Positions 58,442-64,000 of a stretch of DNA of 64,000 bases are shown in pieces (position 1 is the stretch's first letter; each line of letters starts with the position of its first letter). The DNA is from Naumannella halotolerans (GTDB taxonomy: Bacteria > Actinomycetota > Actinomycetes > Propionibacteriales > Propionibacteriaceae): positions 1,178,001 through 1,242,000 of the forward strand of contig NZ_SOAW01000001.1 of assembly GCF_004364645.1 (NCBI RefSeq), read 5' to 3'. The position numbers and the translations under genes were made by a program. The notes beneath the pieces were generated by a model. It saw only the letters and a list, made by a program, of their open reading frames with translations. It ran no database searches and was not told where the DNA came from.

Positions 58442-58852
58442 ATGACGTTCGCTGATGTCACGATCGTCCCGGTGCCGGCGGACCACCGGGACGCCTACGT
58501 CGAATTCTCCCAGCGGATGGCCGATGTGTATCTCGATCATGGTGCGATCAGCGTCACCGACTACTGGCAGGTCGACGACTCGACCGAACAGCAAGAGTTC
58601 CACGCAGCCAGCGTCACCTACGGTGCCAATGAGCTACGGGGCATCGCCCGGGCAGTGAATGCCCGCAGCTCAGAGTGCCTGGTCGTGTCGGTGATCGAAT
58701 GGCCATCACAAGAAGAACGCGACCGGGGCACCGCCGCAGCGACTCGCGACCCGCGGATCCAGGAGACACTGACCGAAGAACCCGTGTTCGACGGCCGCCG
58801 TCTGATGGGCAACAGCTTCGAAGTCGCTCTCATCCGGCGACGTCACGATTGA
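58442..58852 (+). CDS. DUF1428 (YbaA-like) protein
   Basis: A 136-residue dimeric alpha+beta-barrel-type protein of unknown function. It has PVPADHRDAYVEFSQRMADV, ISVTDYWQVDD, VVSVIEWPSQEERDRGTAAA and the DUF1428 ending FDGRRLMGNSFEVAL. It follows the BLUF gene closely, so the two are an operon. The typical length for the family is about 115-125. Confidence 0.88.
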   Translation: MTFADVTIVPVPADHRDAYVEFSQRMADVYLDHGAISVTDYWQVDDSTEQQEFHAASVTYGANELRGIARAVNARSSECLVVSVIEWPSQEERDRGTAAATRDPRIQETLTEEPVFDGRRLMGNSFEVALIRRRHD

Positions 58853-59415
58853 TCAGAGAACCTGTTTGTCGCCGGTCACACCGAGCACCGTGCCCGGGAC
58901 GATAGCTCGTCTCGGCCGTAGGCCGATTCGGCGCACCGCGGCTGTCTCGCGGTCAGGCTGCTCACCGTTGAGGTCCAGGCTCACGGGGTGGGGCGCGGGT
59001 TGTGCACGGTCAGGTCAGTACCCCGACGCTCGCCGAGAGACGAGCCGCCCATGACCCTAATCTCTAGTTCTGGACCGTTGCTGCTTCTGCATCCGGCGGA
59101 AAGGACTCGGCGAGCAACCCGGGCGGTCGGGGGTGTGGGCCCGCCGCGCGGGCAGCTTGTGCCTGTCGACGCTACAGGTCCCGAACGGCCCGTCCGGGCT
59201 GGTGAGTGCTGCAATCATGGGGTCGCAGTGGGTCGTGTGCGGTGGGTGGGTTGTTGTTGGCGGGTGTGGTGGGGGTGCTTGGTGGGTCCGGGGTGGTTGC
59301 TCGGGTTGCTGCGGAGCGGGTCGGTGAGTTGGTCCCGGGGCATCCCGCGATCGGGGTTCTGGATGACGTGGCGCTGTTGGGACCGAGCCGGGCGTCTGCT
59401 GTCCTTGGTGAGTTG

Positions 59416-59570
59416 TTGATCATGGACGGCGTCAGCCGGTCCATGTTTAGTTGATCATGGACGGCGTCAGCCGGTAATGATCTTGGACCGCGACAGCGGT
59501 TAGTCTGTCCGACCCGACTGGGTCGCCACCCAACCAGGCAGAGAGTTGATCATGGAGGCCGACAGGCCGG
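59416..59570. repeat. 25-bp motif in four copies near the island boundary
   Basis: TTGATCATGGACGGCGTCAG plus CCGGT is present identically at 59416-59440 and 59451-59475. A diverged copy (AATGATCTTGGACCGCGACA plus GCGGT) follows at 59476-59500 and another (TTGATCATGGAGGCCGACAG plus GCCGG) at 59546-59570. Arrays of this kind occur at ends of some IS elements as transposase-binding sites; that is only a possibility here. Confidence 0.75.
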
Positions 59571-59606
59571 CAGCTCCGCGAGGCGCGTCAGCGCCGAGCG
59601 GCTGCC
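59569..59606. repeat. Imperfect hairpin at the right island junction
   Basis: GGCAGC at 59569-59574 pairs with GCTGCC at 59601-59606, and the inner GGCGC-gtca-GCGCC at 59583-59596 also pairs. It is directly adjacent to the point where MFS homology resumes (about 59615), so it may mark the recombination end. Confidence 0.5.
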
Positions 59607-59614
59607 CCCCTGGC

Positions 59615-59812
59615 ACCGGAGAAGTACTGGATGTTGAACACCAGCGCTGCAGCGGCGCTGAAGAGGAAGAAGTCGTACCACTCCAGCGCGTTGCCGATCA
59701 GCGCTCCGGTGGTGACCCGGCGGGCCTCCCGCTCGGTGACTCCGGCGACGGCGCGGGACTCCCTGCCTCCCTCGTCGGTGCTGGGTACGGATCCTGGCTC
59801 GGGACTGGTCAT
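59615..59812 (-). pseudogene. MHS-type MFS transporter, 5' part (first membrane helix)
   Basis: The minus strand from ATG 59812, preceded by AGGAG, reads MTSPEPGSVPSTDEGGRESR, then EARRVTTGALIGNALEWYDF and FLFSAAAALVFNIQYFSG. This is the unmistakable start of an MHS-family symporter (GNxxEWYDF motif). Homology ends at SG (about 59615); eight unrelated residues and a stop follow at 59588. It completes the fragment at 48610-49768, which lacks exactly this portion. Confidence 0.85.
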
Positions 59813-59927
59813 CGGCACACTCCTGAATCGGGGGATCCCCAGCCTTGCAGTTCCGGCCGGGCCCCGGTCCGATTTCGCCGATTCCGTCGAGTTCGACCCA
59901 GCCGGCCTCGACTCAGCCGGACTCGAC

Positions 59928-60260
59928 TCAGCCGGTCAAGGTGGCGTTGTGGGCCAGCCCGACCTCCAACCAGTGGGCCAGCGACGCGTCGTCGGTCAGG
60001 GTCGTGGTGTCCACCTCGATCCATCCGGGTCCCATCGAGCGCCCGGCCCCCATCTCGGGCTGCGCGACCCCGGGTTCGGCCAGATGCGATTCGTGGTCGG
60101 CGGCGGCGACCCGTACCAACATGGCGTCGGATCGCACACAGACGACCAGTTTCTCGTTCACCATGAACGACAGACCACCGAACATCCGAACCTCACGGAC
60201 TGTCGGCTGCTCGGCCAGCGCCGCGCGTACCCGCTCGGTCAACTCTGCATCTGCGGCCAT
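59928..60260 (-). CDS. TfoX N-terminal domain protein
   Basis: A 110-residue protein with the TfoX/Sxy N-terminal fold: RVRAALAEQPTVREVRMFGG, LSFMVNEKLVVCVRSDAMLV. It ends in LAHWLEVGLAHNATLTG. In actinobacteria such short proteins are common and are not tied to competence. The ATG at 60260 is preferred (GGGGG seven bases upstream); GTG 60266 is in frame. Confidence 0.85.
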   Translation of the reverse strand: MAADAELTERVRAALAEQPTVREVRMFGGLSFMVNEKLVVCVRSDAMLVRVAAADHESHLAEPGVAQPEMGAGRSMGPGWIEVDTTTLTDDASLAHWLEVGLAHNATLTG

Positions 60261-60369
60261 GGCCACACCCCCTGGGATCGGATCCGGTGGGACGATCCTC
60301 GCCTATCGCCGGTGCAGCTGACGTACGATCGTGGTGATCTGCCGCACAGACTCCAGCCCCGGCCATCAC

Positions 60370-60388
60370 TTAGGTTAGGCTAAGTCTG
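60370..60388 (+). promoter_or_regulatory. Probable iron box (DtxR/IdeR-type operator)
   Basis: TTAGGTTAGGCTAAGTCTG at 60370-60388 matches the first 14 of 19 bases of the classical TTAGGTTAGGCTAACCTAA consensus. It sits 36 bases before the oxygenase start. The left and central part are perfect; the right half is degenerate, so binding strength is uncertain. It suggests induction when iron is low. Confidence 0.7.
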
Positions 60389-60423
60389 GCCCTGATTCCG
60401 ATCCGTGGAGGACACCAGAACTA

Positions 60424-61527
60424 ATGAGCAATCTCACTCTCGACCATTACTCACATCTCGACACCGTGGTCCTGGCCAAGCCCAGCGACCATGACATCTC
60501 GGTGTTGAGCGACACGGTGGAGAGCCTGTACCCCGAGCTCATCGATCTCGACCATGCGGCCGCCTTCGACCGGATGGCCGCGGTCGGCGCCGATCTGCGG
60601 GAGAAGGCCCCCGAACTCGCCGAGCTGCTGGACAAGATCGCCAGCCACAGCGCCTACAAGGCGACCGTGCTGCAACTGCCCCCGCCGGCCGACGACGAGC
60701 TCCCGCCGACCCCGATCGACTACCGCAGCCAGGCCGAGAACACCCTGCTCAAGGTCGGCGTCTTCCGCGGACTGATCCTGGGCATGGCCGGGTGGTACGG
60801 CTACGGCTACACCTCGCAGCAGCCGGGCAATGTGATCAACGACGTGATCGCGATCAAGAAGCTGTCGGGTGTGCACGGCGTCAGCGCCAATGCCGCCGCC
60901 GAGTTGGGGCTGCACACCGAGGACGCCTCCTACAACCTGGCCGACGCGGTCGCCGAGGACGGAAGCCGGCTGCCGAACGACTACGACATCAGCCCGGACT
61001 GGCTGACCCTGCAGTTCCTGCGCAATCCGGACAAGGTGCCGACCTTCGTCTCCGCACCGGACCCGAACGTACTGCCCGACGAGATCCATGCGCTGCTCCG
61101 CGAACCCTGGTACATCAACCTGACCAACCCCGGTCAGGGTGGACAGGACAACAATGCCGACCTGCCGCAGGCGCTGCTCTACGACATCCCCGGCAAGCCG
61201 GAGACCTTCATCCGCGCCAACACCGCGAACCTGATCGTGGTCAAGGACGCCGACCCGAAGGCCCAGGAGGCGCTCGACGCCTTCCGGGGCATTTTGGCCG
61301 ACTTCGCCGTCGACCTGCCGACCGATCCGGGCGCCCTGGTGCTGATCGACAACCGCCGGGTGCTGCACGGCCGTCGCAACTACACCGAGGCGAAGTCCCC
61401 GCGCTGGGATGGCACCGACCGCTGGCAGCAGCGGGTCGTCTGCGCCGACGACTCGGTGCGGGTGAAGTCCTACGAGGACGCTCCGCGGATCATCAATCCG
61501 CAGAATCTGCTCGCCCGGTTGAAGTGA
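60424..61527 (+). CDS. TauD/TfdA or clavaminate-synthase-like Fe(II)/2-oxoglutarate oxygenase
   Basis: A 367-residue oxygenase. The facial triad is visible: LGLHTEDASYN (His and Glu) and the distal His in DNRRVLHGRRNY. The 2-oxoglutarate-binding Arg lies in DRWQQRVVC. The segment DISPDWLTLQFLRNPDKVPT is typical of the clavaminate synthase/VioC amino-acid hydroxylase group, so a free or carrier-bound amino acid is a plausible substrate. It stands alone: no NRPS or siderophore genes are in the window. An iron box lies upstream and a strong terminator follows. Confidence 0.85.
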   Translation: MSNLTLDHYSHLDTVVLAKPSDHDISVLSDTVESLYPELIDLDHAAAFDRMAAVGADLREKAPELAELLDKIASHSAYKATVLQLPPPADDELPPTPIDYRSQAENTLLKVGVFRGLILGMAGWYGYGYTSQQPGNVINDVIAIKKLSGVHGVSANAAAELGLHTEDASYNLADAVAEDGSRLPNDYDISPDWLTLQFLRNPDKVPTFVSAPDPNVLPDEIHALLREPWYINLTNPGQGGQDNNADLPQALLYDIPGKPETFIRANTANLIVVKDADPKAQEALDAFRGILADFAVDLPTDPGALVLIDNRRVLHGRRNYTEAKSPRWDGTDRWQQRVVCADDSVRVKSYEDAPRIINPQNLLARLK

Positions 61528-61546
61528 CCCGCTTCGCCTGAGCCTG

Positions 61547-61577
61547 CGAATGCCGCCCCGAAGCGGGGCGGCATTCG
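61547..61577 (+). terminator. Strong terminator after the oxygenase gene
   Basis: CGAATGCCGCCCCG (61547-61560) and CGGGGCGGCATTCG (61564-61577) form a perfect 14-base stem with a three-base loop, 19 bases past the stop codon. It is followed by TGTGT rather than a full T-run. Confidence 0.9.
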
Positions 61578-61709
61578 TGTGTCCGGCGGTCGTCGCCGGT
61601 TGACGAGACGGCCGGTTCTCGGTGAAGTAGCCTCGTTCGAGCAGCAGGACTCGGCGGGGGCCGAAGCGATGTCGGCCTGCGGTACAGGCCACGGAATGAG
61701 GGGTTGTCG

Positions 61710-63041
61710 ATGCGGGTAGCGATCGTCGGTTATGCCACCGACGGCCGAGCCTCGGCCCAGTACTACGCAGAGCGTGGCGACCAGGTCGAGATCCGGGACG
61801 GCAACACCGACCTCGCCGTACCGGCGGAGTTCGACTCCCGGCTGGGCCCGGACCATCTGCAGGGGCTGGACGCCTTCGACCTGGTGATCCGTTCCTCCGG
61901 TGTGCACCCCGACCGGTTGACCGAGGCGAACCCGCAGTGCCCGGACCTGGCCGAGCGGATCACCACCAGCGTCAACGAGTTCGCCAAGCACAGCCCCAGC
62001 CCGCGGCTGATCGGTGTCACCGGTACGAAGGGCAAGGGCACCACCAGCACCTTGGTCGCCGAACTCCTGACCGCAGCGGGGAAGACGGTGCACCTGGGGG
62101 GCAACATCGGCGTCGGCATGTTGTCGCTGCTGCCGCAGGTCGCCCCCGGTGACTGGTGCGTGCTGGAGCTCTCCAGCTTCCAGTTGCACGACTTCACCGC
62201 CCGGATCCCCCGGGCGGTCGGTCTGAGTGTCACCCCTGAACACCTGAACTGGCACGCCGACCTGGCCGACTACCACCGGGCGAAGGGACGCTTGTTCTCC
62301 CATCAGCATGCCCAGGACCTGACGGTCTACAACTCGCGGTCGACGGTGGCATCGGAGCTGGCAGCCCTGAGCCCGGGCCACAAGGTCGGTTTCGACGTCC
62401 CCCCGGCCGGGCGGGCGGCGACGGTACGCGAGGGCGCGTATGTGGAGGGCACCACCGTGTTCCACGGTGACACCGCCGTGATCGAGACCGCGGAGATCGC
62501 CCTGCCCGGGCGGCACAACCTGGAGAACGTCTGTGCGGCGGTCTCGGTGCTGTGGGATGTGCTCGACGGGGACGTCGGGGTGATCGCCGGGGTCCTGCGC
62601 TCCTGGACCGGGTTGGCCGAGCATCTCGAGCTCGTCCGGACCATCGATGGTGTCCGCTGGTACAACGACACCTATGCCACCGCCCCGGATGCGGCGCTGG
62701 CCGCGATGCAGGCCTTCGACGAGCCGAAGGTGATGATCATCGGCGGTATCGACAAGCAGGTCCCGCAGGACGACTTCGTCGCCGAGATCCTGGCCGATGA
62801 CTCGGTCCGGGCGGTGGTGCTGATCGATGACCTCGCACCGAAGCTGCAGCCGCTGTTCAACGGTGACGGCCGGGCCGTGCTGGGCGGTGGTTCGATGGAG
62901 CAGATCGTCGCCACAGCAGCCGATCTGGCGCAATCGGGTGATATCGTGCTGCTCTCCCCCGGTGCGGCCGGCAACGGCGGCATGTTCCGCGACAAATGGG
63001 ACCGCGGCCGCCAGTTCACCGGGGCCGTCGGCGCCTTGTGA
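61710..63041 (+). CDS. MurD-like UDP-N-acetylmuramoylalanine-D-glutamate ligase
   Basis: A 443-residue Mur ligase with a MurD-type architecture. It has an N-terminal nucleotide-binding domain (MRVAIVGYATDGRASAQYYA), the ATP loop GVTGTKGKGTTSTLVAELL, CVLELSSFQLHDF (MurD signature), the conserved VTPEHLNWH, LPGRHNLENVCAA and MIIGGIDKQVP. It stands outside any division/cell-wall cluster here, so it may be either the only murD or a paralogue. The ATG at 61710 is chosen; a TTG two codons earlier is in frame. Confidence 0.88.
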   Translation: MRVAIVGYATDGRASAQYYAERGDQVEIRDGNTDLAVPAEFDSRLGPDHLQGLDAFDLVIRSSGVHPDRLTEANPQCPDLAERITTSVNEFAKHSPSPRLIGVTGTKGKGTTSTLVAELLTAAGKTVHLGGNIGVGMLSLLPQVAPGDWCVLELSSFQLHDFTARIPRAVGLSVTPEHLNWHADLADYHRAKGRLFSHQHAQDLTVYNSRSTVASELAALSPGHKVGFDVPPAGRAATVREGAYVEGTTVFHGDTAVIETAEIALPGRHNLENVCAAVSVLWDVLDGDVGVIAGVLRSWTGLAEHLELVRTIDGVRWYNDTYATAPDAALAAMQAFDEPKVMIIGGIDKQVPQDDFVAEILADDSVRAVVLIDDLAPKLQPLFNGDGRAVLGGGSMEQIVATAADLAQSGDIVLLSPGAAGNGGMFRDKWDRGRQFTGAVGAL

Positions 63042-63064
63042 CAGACCTCGCGACAGACCTGACG

Positions 63065-63092
63065 CCGCAGGCCTGACGCCTCAGGCCTGCGG
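63065..63092. terminator. Bidirectional terminator overlapping the ABC gene end
   Basis: CCGCAGGCCTGA (63065-63076) and TCAGGCCTGCGG (63081-63092) form a perfect 12-base stem with a four-base loop. It lies between the convergent murD-like and ABC transporter genes and includes the ABC stop codon and last codons. Confidence 0.8.
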
Positions 63093-64000
63093 GTCCTCGG
63101 TCACTGCAGCGCCGGCGAACTGGGCGTTGTAGAGCCGGCGGTAGGCCCCGTCGGCCAGGGCCAGGAGTTGATCATGGGTACCCTGTTCGACCACCTGACC
63201 GTGCTCCATCACCACGATCAGGTCGGCCTCGCGGATCGTCGACAAGCGGTGCGCGATGACGAAACTGGTGCGGCTGCTGCTGAGCCTGGCCATCGCGTGT
63301 TGCACCAGCACCTCGGTCCGGGTGTCCACCGAGCTGGTCGCCTCGTCCAGGATCAGGATCGCGGGATCGGCCAGGAAGGCCCGGGCGATCGTCACCAGCT
63401 GTTTTTCCCCGGCGCTGAGGTTGTCGGCCTCCTCGCTGATCATGGTGTCGTAACCGTCGGGCAGTGAACGCACGAACCGGTCGACATAGGCCGCCGTGGC
63501 AGCCGCGCGCACTTCGGCATCGCCGGCCTCGGGCCGGCTGTAGCGGATGTTCTCCGCGATCGTGCCGTGGAACAGCCAACTGTCCTGCAGGACCATGCCG
63601 GTGACCGAACGCAGTGCGGACCGCGGTACCGAGGCGATGTCGGTGCCGTCGATGGTGATCATCCCGGCCTGGACGTCGTAGAACCGCATCAGCAGGTTCA
63701 CCACGGTGCTCTTGCCCGCCCCGGTCGGGCCGACGATCGCCACCTGCTGTCCGGGCAGGAGCTGCAGGTTCAGGTCGGTGATCAGTTCGGTCGTCTCGGG
63801 ATTGTAGGAGAAGTCGACATGCTCGAAGCGGACCTCCCCGCGCAACGGGCTCGGCAGCGATCCCTGCCGATCGGGGGTCTGCTCCTCGGCGTCGAGGATC
63901 TCGAAGATCCGTTCGGCCGAGGCCACCCCGGACTGCAGCAGGTTCGACATCGCCGCGATCTGGGACAACGGCTGGGTCAGCTGGCGGGAGTACTGGATGA
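63081..64000 (-). CDS. ABC exporter, C-terminal ATP-binding part (5' end outside window)
   Basis: C-terminal about 306 residues of an exporter with fused membrane and ATPase domains, of the multidrug/lipid type. The end of the membrane domain is seen ([20 protein letters not shown]). Then come Walker [16 protein letters not shown], the Q-loop in [18 protein letters not shown], the signature NLSAGEKQL (Ala in place of the first Gly), Walker [14 protein letters not shown] and the H-loop [14 protein letters not shown]. The substrate is unknown; such half-transporters often come in adjacent pairs. Confidence 0.92.
   Translation of the reverse strand, partial: IQYSRQLTQPLSQIAAMSNLLQSGVASAERIFEILDAEEQTPDRQGSLPSPLRGEVRFEHVDFSYNPETTELITDLNLQLLPGQQVAIVGPTGAGKSTVVNLLMRFYDVQAGMITIDGTDIASVPRSALRSVTGMVLQDSWLFHGTIAENIRYSRPEAGDAEVRAAATAAYVDRFVRSLPDGYDTMISEEADNLSAGEKQLVTIARAFLADPAILILDEATSSVDTRTEVLVQHAMARLSSSRTSFVIAHRLSTIREADLIVVMEHGQVVEQGTHDQLLALADGAYRRLYNAQFAGAAVTEDPQA

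Larger units (their letters stand above)
58853..59614. other. Gene-poor right edge of the island
   Basis: No coding sequence I can support. 59225-59330 is markedly G/T-rich on the plus strand. An open frame at 59206-59454 (VVARVAAERVGELVPGHPAI) has some coding-like composition but no ribosome site or recognised family. Repeats at 59416-59570 and a hairpin at 59569-59606 follow, then the first part of the split MFS gene. Confidence 0.6.

Noticed and set aside
59206-59454. 82-codon frame in the island's right edge
   Set aside because: No ribosome site or family. The composition is skewed to G/T and the frame runs into the 25-bp repeats, so I do not call it a gene.

Overview
The window is high-GC actinobacterial DNA. 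Gene orders typical of Actinomycetota, a GatCAB-type AspRS signature (RDHGG), a HisA of the PriA type and a DtxR/IdeR-like iron box support this. A Propionibacteriales-type host is my best guess but is an inference. No rRNA, tRNA or CRISPR array was seen.

Layout. 1-17.5 kb, mostly minus strand: aroK, aroC, aroE, mltG, ruvX and alaS, with close spacing or 4-bp overlaps. Then come a plus-strand PLP enzyme, a TerC-TspO pair, two small membrane proteins, an acyltransferase/SGNH protein, rarA, an esterase and aspS. 17.5-36 kb: a Gln/Pro-rich membrane-anchored protein, hisS, a DUF349 protein (plus), DedA (plus), then on the minus strand rel, a K+ channel, apt, secF, secD, yajC, ruvB, ruvA, ruvC, a YebC-type gene and a tandem GNAT. 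36-43.2 kb: hisD-C-B-H-A, coupled at its end to a fused acyl reductase/HAD protein. 43.4-48.5 kb: ybaK, a small membrane protein and dnaE, plus a 42-residue membrane peptide upstream of dnaE.

48.6-59.8 kb is the accessory region. An MHS-type MFS transporter gene is split. Its first codons lie at 59.6-59.8 kb and the rest at 48.6-49.77 kb, both on the minus strand. About 9.8 kb of foreign DNA sits between them. This island carries a 5'-truncated PAPS-reductase-family remnant, a 608-residue protein with an N-terminal PD-(D/E)XK (Mrr-like) nuclease signature, an IS3-family element with inverted ends, and a VOC-protein remnant. It also carries a YihY gene and a three-gene membrane operon, a TetR regulator with a clear palindromic operator, a BLUF blue-light sensor with a DUF1428 partner, and a repeat cluster at the right edge. 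The nuclease locus and the TetR/BLUF/membrane module are the best candidates for an undescribed system.

59.9-64 kb: a TfoX-like protein, an iron-box-preceded Fe(II)/2-oxoglutarate oxygenase, a stand-alone MurD-like ligase and the end of an ABC exporter gene.

Two families of intergenic inverted repeats were found. One is an approximately 85-nt hairpin present three times at 22.1-23.7 kb, two of them inside a direct duplication that also copied the 3' end of rel. The other is a 59-nt inverted repeat near 15.5 and 43.3 kb, with a half copy near 32.6 kb.
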